Below, one piece after another: positions 17,839-27,695 of a stretch of DNA of 53,066 bases. Under the pieces are notes generated by a model that saw only the letters and a program-made list of their open reading frames with translations, was not told the origin of the DNA and made no database searches. Source of the stretch: Butyrivibrio sp. Lineage in GTDB: Bacteria > Bacillota_A > Clostridia > Lachnospirales > Lachnospiraceae. The stretch's first letter is position 1, and the number at the start of each line of letters is the position of its first letter. The DNA is taken from positions 1-53,066 of the forward strand of contig JAGOGF010000006.1 of assembly GCA_017996845.1 (NCBI GenBank). The letters run 5' to 3'. Position numbers and translations under genes: made by a program.

Positions 17839-18525
17839 ATGAAAAAACAGAAAGTACAATTGATCATAATATTGGTTTTGCTGCTGATTTTTGCAGGCAG
17901 TTATCTGGGACTGAAACAGTATAATAAAGTGCAGGATAAGAAATCATCAACGGATACCTATACGGCACTTACGCTTGATAAGTCTGCAATTACAGAAATG
18001 AAGATTGCTATGGCATCCGGAGAAACGGATCTTGTAAAAAAAGCAGATGTATGGGTTTTATCTTCTGACGAAGCACAAAAAATTGATCAGGATACCGTAT
18101 CCACTATGCTTGAGGATATTGAAAAAATCACTGCAAATAATAAAATTGACAATGTAAGTAATTTTGACCAGTATGGTTTGAAGACGCCTGCAATTGTTGT
18201 TACTGTAACAACATCGGATGGCAAGCAGAATGTCGTAAATATTGGAAATTACAGTGATTCTACTTCCCGTTATTATTGTAAAATCGGAAATGATTCTACG
18301 GTATATCTGGTTTCAAGTGAATTGCACACAGCATTTAATAAGTCGCAGACTGATCTGATTGTTAAAAATTCTGCTGATTCAGATGCTTCTGCATCTTCAG
18401 AAATGGTAGGAAGCACGATTGCTGCAACAGCAGGTTCCAGTTTACTGACAAATCAGGTTTCTTCTACAGCTGTGACAGAAAGCAGTCTCACAGCGGCAGA
18501 TGCATCAACCGGTTCTTCAGACTGA
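17839..18525 (+). CDS. DUF4340 membrane-anchored protein
   Basis: A 228-residue protein with one N-terminal membrane helix (about 7-26) and an extracytoplasmic DUF4340 domain (30-180), recognised from the YTALTLDKSAI and FDQYGLKTPA style of its repeats. The last 50 residues are S/T/A-rich and look unfolded. DUF4340 genes commonly follow GldG-type permeases and may form part of the same envelope complex (inference). It begins 23 bases after the permease, behind GGAGACAGAGAGG. A terminator closes the operon. Confidence 0.83.
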   Translation: MKKQKVQLIIILVLLLIFAGSYLGLKQYNKVQDKKSSTDTYTALTLDKSAITEMKIAMASGETDLVKKADVWVLSSDEAQKIDQDTVSTMLEDIEKITANNKIDNVSNFDQYGLKTPAIVVTVTTSDGKQNVVNIGNYSDSTSRYYCKIGNDSTVYLVSSELHTAFNKSQTDLIVKNSADSDASASSEMVGSTIAATAGSSLLTNQVSSTAVTESSLTAADASTGSSD

Positions 18526-18569
18526 TTGATATCCAAATCAAATTTCGATACAGATCAATATTACAGATT

Positions 18570-18613
18570 AAAAGCTCTTTCCTACAGTATCATATGCAGG
18601 GAAGAGCTTTTTT
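18570..18613 (+). terminator. Intrinsic terminator of the Gld-like ABC operon
   Basis: 14-bp stem with one wobble: AAAAGCTCTTTCCT (18570-18583) with AGGGAAGAGCTTTT (18598-18611), then more T. Confidence 0.88.
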
Positions 18614-18777
18614 GAAGAGATTGGTGCACTGCCTCCAAACGGAGCCGGTCAAAATCATAAGATATTTGCTTTTTGGGTAAATTTGCTCTTCATTTTCTTT
18701 TTTAAATGTTTTATGATAGACTAATTGAATGCAAAAAAGAAATATTTTGATTGTATGGAAAGGTCAGGAATTAGGAA

Positions 18778-20226
18778 ATGAAAATCAGAACAAGATACGC
18801 ACCGAGCCCTACAGGTCGTATGCATGTAGGAAACTTGAGAACAGCCTTATATGCATACCTTATCGCAAAACATGAAGGTGGAGATTTTATTCTTCGGATA
18901 GAAGATACCGATCAGGAACGTTTTGTGGAAGGTGCTGTCGAAATTATATATCAGACGCTGCAAGATACGGGACTCGTTCACGATGAAGGGCCGGATCTGG
19001 AAGGACCGGTTGGTCCTTATGTTCAAAGTGATAGACAGAAGTCTGGAATTTATATGAAGTATGCGCAGGAACTTGTTGAAAAGGGAGAAGCATATTATTG
19101 TTTTTGTACGCCGGAAAGACTGGCAGGGCTGACGCAGGTCGTAGAAGGCAAAGAAATTAATGTATACGATAAGCATTGTCTTGGCCTGTCAAAAGAAGAA
19201 ATCGACAAAAATCTGGCAGAAGGTAAGCCTTTTGTCATTCGGCAGAATAATCCAACCACAGGAACAACGACTTTTCATGATGAGTTATATGGTGATATTA
19301 CAGTCGAAAACAAGGAACTGGACGATATGATCCTGATGAAATCCGATGGCTTTCCGACTTACAACTTTGCCAATGTTGTAGATGATCATCTGATGGGAAT
19401 CACACATGTTGTACGCGGTAATGAATATATTTCATCTTCCCCGAAATATAATCGTCTTTATGATGCTTTCGGATGGGATGTTCCAAAATATGTTCATTGT
19501 CCACTCATTACTGATGAAGAGCATCATAAGCTGTCGAAGAGAAGCGGGCATTCTTCTTTTGAGGATTTGATCGAGCAGGGATTTCTTTCGGAAGCAGTCG
19601 TGAATTTCGTAGCACTTCTGGGCTGGTCTCCGGAAGATAATACAGAGATTTTGAGTCTGGCTGATCTGGTGAAACAGTTTGATTATCACAGGATCAATAA
19701 ATCTCCTGCGGTATTTGATTACACAAAACTTCGCTGGATGAATGGGGAATATCTCAAAAAAATGGAAGATGACAGATTTTATGAGCTGGCACTTCCGTAC
19801 ATGAAAGAAGCAATTCATAAAAATGTCGATTTTCATAAAATTGCAGCCATGATTAAGACACGGATTGAGATATGGCCTGATATACAGGATATGGTCAGCT
19901 TTTTTGATATACTTCCTGATTATGACAACGTTCTGTATACAAACAAGAAAATGAAGACAGACCCGGTGAGCAGTCTTGCTGTATTAAAGGAAATTTTACC
20001 TTTGCTGGAAACGCAGGAAGAATACAGTAATGATGCACTTTATACTGCAGTAAAAGATTATGTAACAGACAAAGGCTATAAGAACGGTTATGTACTCTGG
20101 CCGCTTCGTATTGCTGTATCAGGAAAAGAAATGACTCCCTGCGGTGCAACAGAAATCATGGAAATTATTGGCAGGGAAGAAACCTGCAACCGCATCAGAA
20201 AAGGAATAGAACAACTTGAATTATAA
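18778..20226 (+). CDS. gltX: Glutamate--tRNA ligase
   Basis: A 482-residue class I aminoacyl-tRNA synthetase charging tRNA-Glu. The HIGH-type signature is in [11 protein letters not shown] (9-19) and the KMSKS-type loop is KLSKR (251-255). Length and ending are normal. Whether it also charges tRNA-Gln cannot be judged. No T-box leader is seen in the 160 bases upstream. A possible promoter (TTCATT, 17 nt, TATGAT at 18712-18717) is weak. Its 3' end overlaps the next gene by 11 bases. Confidence 0.95.
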   Translation: MKIRTRYAPSPTGRMHVGNLRTALYAYLIAKHEGGDFILRIEDTDQERFVEGAVEIIYQTLQDTGLVHDEGPDLEGPVGPYVQSDRQKSGIYMKYAQELVEKGEAYYCFCTPERLAGLTQVVEGKEINVYDKHCLGLSKEEIDKNLAEGKPFVIRQNNPTTGTTTFHDELYGDITVENKELDDMILMKSDGFPTYNFANVVDDHLMGITHVVRGNEYISSSPKYNRLYDAFGWDVPKYVHCPLITDEEHHKLSKRSGHSSFEDLIEQGFLSEAVVNFVALLGWSPEDNTEILSLADLVKQFDYHRINKSPAVFDYTKLRWMNGEYLKKMEDDRFYELALPYMKEAIHKNVDFHKIAAMIKTRIEIWPDIQDMVSFFDILPDYDNVLYTNKKMKTDPVSSLAVLKEILPLLETQEEYSNDALYTAVKDYVTDKGYKNGYVLWPLRIAVSGKEMTPCGATEIMEIIGREETCNRIRKGIEQLEL

Positions 20227-22129
20227 CACTTTTCCCCTATCATCGGAGATCAGTGGAAATCCCGCACAGCTTGCTGCAATTAGGCATATCAATGGTCCTG
20301 CAATGGTTCTTGCAGGACCTGGAAGCGGGAAAACATTTGTGATCATCCAACGGATCAGGTATTTGATTGAGAATGCCGGTATTGATCCACAGACTATTTT
20401 GGTCATTACTTTTACAAAAGCTGCTGCACTGGAAATGCAAAGTCGTTTTCAAAAGCTGACAGATCAGAAATATCCGGAAGTTCATTTTGGAACGTTTCAC
20501 TCTGCTTTTTTTCAGATCATCCGTCTATCCATGTCAGGCAATCGCCTCGAACTAATCACCGAAAAAGAAAAAAACAATATATTACAACATATTCTGAAAA
20601 ATCTGAAAGATGAATATTTGTATCATAATATGCCCCAGGATGCTGAAATGATGGAAGGAAGTATTGATAACATCAGACAGCTTCTGGCAGAAATCAGCAG
20701 AATAAAAAACGATGGGGAGAGTCCTGATGCATGTGAAGATACACATCCGTTCAAAAAATATTTTATCCGCATTTTTGAATCCTATCAGGGAATGCTTCAT
20801 GAACTTGGAAAAATTGATTTTGACGACATGATACTTGCATGCCTGCACCTTTTACAAAAAAATCCTGTTTTACTGAAAAAGTGGCAGGATATGTTCCAAT
20901 ATATTCTGATAGACGAATATCAGGATATTAACAGAATGCAATTTGCAATTATACAAATGCTGGCACTTCCAGCACAGAATCTTTTTATTGTAGGAGATGA
21001 TGATCAGGCAATCTATGGATTCCGTGGTTCAAAGCCTGAAATCATGCTGCATTTTGAGGATTATTATCCACAGATGAAAAAGATTTTTTTGAATATCAAT
21101 TACAGATGCTGTGAGTCTGTTTTGAATGTTTCGAGTACCATTATCGGAGAAAATACGACGCGATATCAAAAGGAGATGAAAGCAGTAAAAAGGGAAAAGG
21201 CAGGACAGGTAAAAGCTTTTGCATACCAGACCCGTCAGATGGAATATGCCGCTATCATTTCGTATTTTCAAGCACACACTGACTGTGCCAGTCAAAGCGC
21301 AGTTATATTCAGAACAAATGCTGAAGCCGCTGCCATGGCTGAAATGTTTGCCGGAAGCGGGATTCCCTTTATTTTACAGGAAAAAACAAAATCACAATAT
21401 GAAGATCCATTTATACAGGATATTCTGGCATATCTTGATTTTGCCTGCGGAGGTCAGCAAAGGCGGCATCTTTTCATGATTATGAATAAACCGCTGCGTT
21501 ATATTAAAAGAGAAAGTGCTGCAAATTCAGAAAGTATTACAAAGGATATTATCCTGGCATTTTATCGTGGACAGCCGCAAATGCAGAAAACAGTAAATAA
21601 ACTGTTTCGGGATTGCGAAATGCTCAGACACCTGAGACCATTTCTGGCAATTCGTTATATTCGCTTTGAAATCGGCTATGAGGATTATGCGTTAAAGCAA
21701 GTAAAACCAGGAGAGAGAGAAATGCTCAGACATAAAATGGACTGGCTGCAGGAAAGTGCAAGGGAATACATGGATTACCATTCTTTTATAAAACATATTT
21801 CGGAATGTATTGAAGAAATCAGATCACAAACTACTCATGCATGCGATGCAGGGCGGACTGGCGTACGACTTATGACAATGCATGCATCAAAAGGACTTGA
21901 ATTTGATACGGTGTGGCTCCCTGATCTGAATGAAGGAATTCTTCCAAACCGCAAGTCCATTACTCCGGTGCAGATAGAAGAAGAGCGCCGCATGCTCTAT
22001 GTCGGAATGACAAGGGCCAAGCAGACGCTCATGCTGTCTTACGTAACAGGAACCAAAGAAAATCCGATGCTGCCATCCAGACTGATCAGGTGTATCCGTC
22101 AGTTATGGTCTATGTCATCAGAATCCTGA
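20216..22129 (+). CDS. UvrD/Rep-type superfamily 1 DNA helicase
   Basis: A 637-residue 3'-5' helicase. Motifs in order: Walker A GPGSGKT (34-40), Walker B with [21 protein letters not shown] (motif III), [20 protein letters not shown] (motif V) and [12 protein letters not shown] (motif VI). It is shorter than PcrA/UvrD (about 720-750) because the C-terminal tail is missing, and belongs with short UvrD-like helicases. TTG 20216 is the only sensible start, with AAGGAA 9 bases upstream, inside the end of gltX. Its 3' end overlaps the convergent gene by 31 bases. Confidence 0.9.
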   Translation: MNYNTFPLSSEISGNPAQLAAIRHINGPAMVLAGPGSGKTFVIIQRIRYLIENAGIDPQTILVITFTKAAALEMQSRFQKLTDQKYPEVHFGTFHSAFFQIIRLSMSGNRLELITEKEKNNILQHILKNLKDEYLYHNMPQDAEMMEGSIDNIRQLLAEISRIKNDGESPDACEDTHPFKKYFIRIFESYQGMLHELGKIDFDDMILACLHLLQKNPVLLKKWQDMFQYILIDEYQDINRMQFAIIQMLALPAQNLFIVGDDDQAIYGFRGSKPEIMLHFEDYYPQMKKIFLNINYRCCESVLNVSSTIIGENTTRYQKEMKAVKREKAGQVKAFAYQTRQMEYAAIISYFQAHTDCASQSAVIFRTNAEAAAMAEMFAGSGIPFILQEKTKSQYEDPFIQDILAYLDFACGGQQRRHLFMIMNKPLRYIKRESAANSESITKDIILAFYRGQPQMQKTVNKLFRDCEMLRHLRPFLAIRYIRFEIGYEDYALKQVKPGEREMLRHKMDWLQESAREYMDYHSFIKHISECIEEIRSQTTHACDAGRTGVRLMTMHASKGLEFDTVWLPDLNEGILPNRKSITPVQIEEERRMLYVGMTRAKQTLMLSYVTGTKENPMLPSRLIRCIRQLWSMSSES

Positions 22130-22470
22130 TCCTCAGGGTTCGTTTCAATCAGTTCATCAAATTCTGCATCATCCAGATATTCATCAAATGCATCAGATAC
22201 CTTTTCATACTCGTCATCTTCACTGATATAGCCAAGCTGCGGTTCATCCCCTTCACCCGGAATATACTGATAGAACCATACTTCACCGCTGTCATTCTGA
22301 CCGTTTTCGTCAAGCGGAAGCAGAACAATATAATCCTTCTTATCTACTGTCAAGATAATCATGGTAGTGCAGGTAACAGTTCTGCCGTCATCCAGATCCA
22401 GATCGACAGTGATATCCTCACCGTTTTCGAGTCGTTGATTCATTTTCTGGGCAATTTCAGAAAAATCCAT
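22099..22470 (-). CDS. DUF1292 family protein
   Basis: A 123-residue acidic cytosolic protein of the DUF1292 family (YrzB-like), recognised from the pattern DDGRTVTCTTMIILTV, then KDYIVLLPLDE and YQYIPGEGDEP. The C-terminal third is strongly D/E-rich. Function unknown. The start at 22470 has AAAGG about 11 bases upstream; a longer reading to 22539 lacks support. It is convergent with, and overlaps, the helicase gene. Confidence 0.82.
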   Translation of the reverse strand: MDFSEIAQKMNQRLENGEDITVDLDLDDGRTVTCTTMIILTVDKKDYIVLLPLDENGQNDSGEVWFYQYIPGEGDEPQLGYISEDDEYEKVSDAFDEYLDDAEFDELIETNPEDQDSDDIDHN

Positions 22471-22709
22471 ATTTATCCATACCTTTCTTTTCAAATGTTT
22501 ATAGGGTCGTTTTTTTATTTTGATGAAACAGATCATCATAGCATGATTGTATCATAAATTATAAAAAAAGACAGCATTTCAGGAATGCGGTGCAATCATC
22601 AGCATATTGTGCTAAAATCAGATGCAGGATGGAAAATTTATGCACCTGTGTAAAAGCATAACGCAATCATATAAAAACAGTTTTATGATAAAAGAATGGA
22701 CGAAACCAT

Positions 22710-24659
22710 ATGAGTAATAAATACCAGGTTCTGCCGGGGAATCCTTACCCTTTTGGCTGTATCAGGAAAGGAAATGATTTACATTTCAGTGCGCAGTATC
22801 ATGGCGGTATTAGCTGTGGTATCAACCTGTATGACAAAAAGTCAGGCCGTAAACAGCTGATTATTCTGACAGATAATCAGCGCTGCGGAAGAGTTTACAG
22901 TGCACAAATCAAAGATGCAGCTTCCGATTATGATTCCTATTTGTTATATGAAGATGGCAGACTTTTCTGTGATCCTTATGCACAGCGGATATTCGGGCTG
23001 GAAAAGTGGGGCAGCTATGTTCCGGAAAAAGAACTCCGATGCGGATTTGGACAAGATTATCCTGTAAAAAATTCCGGGCATAATCATATCCCATATGAAA
23101 AAAGCTTTCTGTATCTGGTTCATGTAAGAGGATACACCATGAGCCCGACTTCCGGTGTTGCACAGCCTCTGCGCGGTACATTTGACGGGCTGGTACAGAA
23201 GATTCCCTATCTGCAGTCGCTGGGCGTGACTGCAGTTGAACTGATGCCAGTATATGAAATGCAGTCTGTTGATGAAAAGAAATACAATGGAACTTCTGAT
23301 CAGAAAAATGATACAATGGCCTCTTCCGGACCAGGGAGTTCCTATCTGATCAGTGAAAATGGCAGTATCCGTTCTGCAGAGTCCGGAAAAAAGAAAATCA
23401 ATTTCTGGGGTTATTCTGATGGCTACTATTTCACGCCGCGTGCAGCATACTGCAGCAATCCGGAGGATCCGAAAGCAGAATTTCGCCGGATGATGCATGC
23501 TTTTCATGAAGCAGGGATGGAAGTCATTCTGCAGTTCTATTTTCCGGAGACCGTACCGGAGCAGCAAATGATTGATGTCCTTCATTTTTGGATTCTTTGC
23601 TATGAAATAGATGGTATTCATCTGAAAGGCGCCAGAATCCCCAATCAGATGATTGCTTCTGATCCAATCTTATCAGACTGTAAACTGATGAATTATGGAT
23701 TTGATTATGACAGGGTTTATGGTAAAAATCATACGGCTCCTGTTTTCCGTTCTCTGGCGGAATACAAAGATGATTTTTTATATACTGCAAGACGTTTTCT
23801 GAAAGGCGATGACAGTACACTTGGGGCATTTCTAAATGCCATGCATTTAAATGCTGCTGACCATGGAACCATAAATTATATCTGTAATTATGAAGGATTT
23901 CGTCTGCATGATTTGGTCTCTTATGAACACAAGCATAATGAAGCAAATGGAGAAGAAAACTGCGATGGACAAGATGAAAACTGCAGTTGGAACTGTGGTG
24001 TGGAAGGTCCGAGCAGGAAAAAAGCTGTCTGCCAACTGCGAAACAGGCAGATCCGAAATATTCTGACGATGCTTTTTCTGGCACAGGGAACGCCCATGCT
24101 GTTTGGCGGTGATGAATTCTGTAATTCACAGAATGGAAATAATAATCCATATTGTCAGGACAATCCTACCGGTTGGATAGACTGGTCCGCAAAAAATCAT
24201 AATGAAGAAATATTTAATTACGTCCTGTTTTTATCTAAATTAAGAGCAAACAGCCCGTTGTTTCATCAAAGTCATCCCTTCCGGCTGATGGACCATCTGG
24301 CATGCGGATATCCCGATTTTTCCTATCACGGGGTGGAGGCATGGAGACCGGATCTTTCCGATTACAGTCACAGTATCGGAATGTTGTACTGTGGATTTTA
24401 TACCCCGGAGGAAGCAGATCATTCCTTTTATTACATTGCATACAATATGCACTGGAAACCTGTCACCTTTGCGCTTCCAAGACTTCCTGATCAAATGAAA
24501 TGGTATCTGCTGTCTGATACGGCTTCCGGTCAGATATCTGAAACCCCGGAACTGTTACTTCATCAGGAACAGGTATTGTGCGATGCAAGAAGTGTATGTA
24601 TCTATGTTGGAAAGGGAGAATGCAAGCTCCCTAAAGTCAGAGAACGGCAGGCATTTTAA
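22710..24659 (+). CDS. GH13 isoamylase/debranching-like pseudoenzyme
   Basis: A 649-residue protein with an N-terminal CBM48-like region (1-100), a GH13 barrel and a C-terminal beta domain. Overall it follows GlgX-type debranching enzymes closely, e.g. LVSYEHKHNEANGEE and SWNCGVEGP. Every catalytic position is changed: region I DVVYNH becomes QFYFPE (275-280), the nucleophile Asp is K306 (DGIHLKGA), the acid Glu is Y329 (KLMNYGFD) and the HD pair is Y394-E395 (NYEGF). It is therefore unlikely to hydrolyse glycosidic bonds and may bind glycogen as a regulator or scaffold (inference). The reading frame is intact. The ribosome site is weak. Confidence 0.85.
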   Translation: MSNKYQVLPGNPYPFGCIRKGNDLHFSAQYHGGISCGINLYDKKSGRKQLIILTDNQRCGRVYSAQIKDAASDYDSYLLYEDGRLFCDPYAQRIFGLEKWGSYVPEKELRCGFGQDYPVKNSGHNHIPYEKSFLYLVHVRGYTMSPTSGVAQPLRGTFDGLVQKIPYLQSLGVTAVELMPVYEMQSVDEKKYNGTSDQKNDTMASSGPGSSYLISENGSIRSAESGKKKINFWGYSDGYYFTPRAAYCSNPEDPKAEFRRMMHAFHEAGMEVILQFYFPETVPEQQMIDVLHFWILCYEIDGIHLKGARIPNQMIASDPILSDCKLMNYGFDYDRVYGKNHTAPVFRSLAEYKDDFLYTARRFLKGDDSTLGAFLNAMHLNAADHGTINYICNYEGFRLHDLVSYEHKHNEANGEENCDGQDENCSWNCGVEGPSRKKAVCQLRNRQIRNILTMLFLAQGTPMLFGGDEFCNSQNGNNNPYCQDNPTGWIDWSAKNHNEEIFNYVLFLSKLRANSPLFHQSHPFRLMDHLACGYPDFSYHGVEAWRPDLSDYSHSIGMLYCGFYTPEEADHSFYYIAYNMHWKPVTFALPRLPDQMKWYLLSDTASGQISETPELLLHQEQVLCDARSVCIYVGKGECKLPKVRERQAF

Positions 24660-24667
24660 AGTGAAAC

Positions 24668-25348
24668 ATGCAAACAGAAAACATCATTGTATCGATCAAA
24701 CGAATGAAACGGAATATAAAGATGGAACAAATTAATACAAATTGCTGCATTCATGCAGTTGAAACCGCAAAAATACCAAAACTACAATTCAAAAATATCC
24801 TTGGTCATTTTCAGACAATTCGGCATCATAAAAAACTGGTACGCCGGGAATGTTTCAAAATGGGTTTATACTGGCAGGGAATGACACACGATCTTTCCAA
24901 ATATTCTCCGGTGGAATTCTGGAGCGGATGCCGTTTCTTTCAGGGGACGAGAAGCCCCAATGCCAGAGAACGGGAAGTTATCGGCTACAGTAAGGCCTGG
25001 CTTCATCATAAAGGCAGGAACCGGCATCATTTTGAATACTGGGTTGATTTCAGTACCAGAAACAGCGATGCACCTTTTGGTGTAATGCCTGCCAGGATGC
25101 CGGATCGATATATTGCTGAAATGATTGCTGACCGGGTTGCTGCCAGTAAAACCTATCGCGGCAAACAGTATCTTTCTTCCGATCCCCTACGCTATTACAT
25201 GCAGGCAAAGCAGAAGCTGCCGCTTCATCCCTACACACAGGAAATGCTGGAAAAGTTTCTGCATATGCTGGCGGATGAAGGAGAAGAAAAAACCTTTGCA
25301 TATATCAAAAAGAATTTTTTGCACAAGGACAAAAATAGAAAACAATGA
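24668..25348 (+). CDS. DUF5662 family protein
   Basis: A 226-residue soluble protein. The block from about residue 45 carries the family's signature: a [12 protein letters not shown] start, [18 protein letters not shown], the [10 protein letters not shown] stretch and [18 protein letters not shown]. The many conserved His and Asp residues suggest a metal-dependent, HD-like helical fold, but no activity is known to me. The start is uncertain: ATG 24668 lacks a ribosome site, and ATG 24722 (residue 19) has a weak one. The stop overlaps the next start by four bases (ATGA), showing coupling. Confidence 0.75.
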   Translation: MQTENIIVSIKRMKRNIKMEQINTNCCIHAVETAKIPKLQFKNILGHFQTIRHHKKLVRRECFKMGLYWQGMTHDLSKYSPVEFWSGCRFFQGTRSPNAREREVIGYSKAWLHHKGRNRHHFEYWVDFSTRNSDAPFGVMPARMPDRYIAEMIADRVAASKTYRGKQYLSSDPLRYYMQAKQKLPLHPYTQEMLEKFLHMLADEGEEKTFAYIKKNFLHKDKNRKQ

Positions 25349-27636
25349 ATAACTGGGAACAGCGACAGCGTGATTTTCAAAAATCAGTTCAGAAATATAT
25401 CGGTAGAGAAAAAAGAGAAGTCCACAGAAGCATCGGATTATTGCAGGAGAAGACGCTTCATACGGTTGTAAAAGATTTTTATGCACCCAGTGAAGATGCA
25501 AAAGAAATACCGATTAACAACTATGTTGCGGATATATATTATGATCATCAGATCATTGAAATTCAGAATGGTAATTTTGGTAAACTGCGGGATAAGCTGT
25601 TGTCTTTTTTACCTGAATATCAGGTCACGGTTGTTTATCCCATGCCTTATCGTAAATGGACAATCTGGATCAATCCGGAAACGGGAGAACTTACCAGACC
25701 GCACAGAACACCTGCTGTCGGGACACCTTTTCGCGGATTCAAAGAACTGTACCGGATCAAAACGTTTTTGAACCATCCCAATTTCCGGTTGATTCTGCTG
25801 ATGATTGATTTTGAAGAATATCGGGTACTGGACGGATGGAGTTATAATAAAAAGCGTGGATCACACAGACATGATCGTATCCCGCTCAGTCTGGAAGCAG
25901 AATATCTGCTCAATACCCCTGCGGATTATATTAAAATGATTCCGGATATGCTGCCGGAACCATTTACCGGTAAAGAGCTGGCAAAAGCAGTAAAACTGCC
26001 GGCATCCCAATCATCCGAAGTCATGAATATCCTATATCACATGGGAGCACTGCTTCGTGAAGGGAAAAAGGGGAATGCCTATACTTATATCCGAAACAGA
26101 GATGCACTTCGCGGCATTGTATCCAATCTTCCCGCAGAAGAAGCAGATGTATACCAGATGCTGAAAGAACTGCATGTTTCGGAACGGATGCTGATACATC
26201 CGGACTATCACAAAAGCGGTCAAATTATAGAAAAAGGAGCAATAAATGAAATGAACAGCAATAAAAAAGTTGAAGAAACAGTGATTGAAAGATTTTTACG
26301 GTATGTGAAAGTAGACACACAATCCAATGAAAAAAGTGATACATCCCCTTCTACCATGAAGCAGCACGATCTTGCAAAAATGCTGGAAAAGGATTTAAAA
26401 GAAATCGGGGCGGCGGATGTTTTTTACGATAAGGAGCACTGTTACCTGTATGCAACCATTCCTTCCACGTTGGATCAGAAAACCACAAAGGTTCCTGTGA
26501 TCGGATTTATTGCACATATGGATACCTCTGACGCGGTTACCGGAAAAGGTGTAAATCCCAGAATCATCGAGAATTATGATGGCAAGGATATTGTTTTAAA
26601 TGAAAAGGAAAAGATCGTTCTTTCTCCGAAAGATTTTCCGGAACTTCTCTCCCATAAAAAAGAATCGTTGATCGTTACCGATGGAACAACGCTTCTGGGC
26701 GCGGATGATAAGGCCGGAATATCTGAAATATTAACCATGGCTGCCCATCTGATTGCGCATCCGGAAATAAAGCACGGCGATCTGCGTATTTGTTTTACGC
26801 CGGACGAGGAAGTGGGAGAAGGAACCAGATATTTTGATCTGGCGCGTTTTGGCGCAGATTTTGCCTATACGGTTGACGGTGGTAAGCTGGGAGAACTGGA
26901 ATATGAGAATTTCAATGCGGCAGAGGCAGAACTGATCATTCACGGCAGAAGTGTACATCCAGGCGATGCAAAAGGCAAAATGCGGAATGCAACGCTGATC
27001 GCATATGAATTTCAGTCCATGCTCCCGGTGTTTGACAATCCCATGTACACGCAGGGAAGAGAAGGCTTCTATCATCTGACACTGATGAAGGGAACCTGTG
27101 ATATGGCTGTTGTTTATTATATTATCAGGGATCATGATCTGAATAAATTTTCAGAGAAAAAAAATCGCTTTCAGGAAATTGTATCTTATCTGAATCATAA
27201 ATATGGTGCGGGAACAATTGAGCTGACCATGGAAGATTCTTATTACAATATGATTGAAAAAATCAAGCCGCATATGCATCTGATTGAAAATGCAAGAAAA
27301 GCAATGCAGGAAGCAGAGGTAACCCCGATTGAGAATCCGATTCGCGGGGGTACGGACGGCGCAGCACTTTCCTTCCGCGGTCTTCCCTGCCCGAATCTGT
27401 GTACAGGAGGATATAATTATCATGGCAAATACGAATATGCTTCTATACAAGAAATGGAAAAGGTAGTTGCGATTCTGATTAATCTGGTTCAGATCTATGG
27501 AGCATTTGAACTGAAAAAATCATCTGCAAAAATTTCTGCTAAAAAAGCCTTCAGTAAAAATACAACGAAAACAACGAAAGCAAAAACAAAAGCTGTTCCC
27601 AAAAAGGCAGTCACGAAGAAAACAGTAAAAAAATAA
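25345..27636 (+). CDS. pepT: Nuclease-like domain fused to peptidase T
   Basis: A 763-residue chain. Residues 1-250 belong to an uncharacterised family with a PD-(D/E)XK-like core (VADIYYD, then IIEIQNGNF) and a small winged-helix end. Residues 303-710 are peptidase T, an M20B zinc tripeptidase: [23 protein letters not shown], the [10 protein letters not shown] turn and [10 protein letters not shown] with the late His in [10 protein letters not shown]. The last 45 residues are a K/A/T-rich histone-like tail. The nuclease family is usually separate; no stop lies between the parts, but AAAAAGGAG and ATG 26251 sit at the junction, so PepT may also be made alone. Confidence 0.85.
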   Translation: MNNWEQRQRDFQKSVQKYIGREKREVHRSIGLLQEKTLHTVVKDFYAPSEDAKEIPINNYVADIYYDHQIIEIQNGNFGKLRDKLLSFLPEYQVTVVYPMPYRKWTIWINPETGELTRPHRTPAVGTPFRGFKELYRIKTFLNHPNFRLILLMIDFEEYRVLDGWSYNKKRGSHRHDRIPLSLEAEYLLNTPADYIKMIPDMLPEPFTGKELAKAVKLPASQSSEVMNILYHMGALLREGKKGNAYTYIRNRDALRGIVSNLPAEEADVYQMLKELHVSERMLIHPDYHKSGQIIEKGAINEMNSNKKVEETVIERFLRYVKVDTQSNEKSDTSPSTMKQHDLAKMLEKDLKEIGAADVFYDKEHCYLYATIPSTLDQKTTKVPVIGFIAHMDTSDAVTGKGVNPRIIENYDGKDIVLNEKEKIVLSPKDFPELLSHKKESLIVTDGTTLLGADDKAGISEILTMAAHLIAHPEIKHGDLRICFTPDEEVGEGTRYFDLARFGADFAYTVDGGKLGELEYENFNAAEAELIIHGRSVHPGDAKGKMRNATLIAYEFQSMLPVFDNPMYTQGREGFYHLTLMKGTCDMAVVYYIIRDHDLNKFSEKKNRFQEIVSYLNHKYGAGTIELTMEDSYYNMIEKIKPHMHLIENARKAMQEAEVTPIENPIRGGTDGAALSFRGLPCPNLCTGGYNYHGKYEYASIQEMEKVVAILINLVQIYGAFELKKSSAKISAKKAFSKNTTKTTKAKTKAVPKKAVTKKTVKK
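26231..26253 (+). promoter_or_regulatory. Internal ribosome site and ATG for pepT
   Basis: AAAAAGGAG (26231-26239) and an in-frame ATG at 26251, 11 nt on, exactly where peptidase T homology starts ([11 protein letters not shown]). A TAG at 26228-26230 lies one base out of frame, so a single-base change upstream would separate the two genes. Confidence 0.6.
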
Positions 27637-27695
27637 GAAAAAAATAAGTAAATGTATCGTATTTCTATTGCAGCAGAAAGGTAATATATTCTTTT

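Noticed and set aside
18614..18777. Possible T-box leader before gltX.
   Set aside because: No specifier-loop, T-box sequence or antiterminator pair could be found.
22574..22588. Small GCATT..AATGC hairpin with a T run on the minus strand.
   Set aside because: Stem of only five pairs, and no minus-strand gene to terminate upstream of it.
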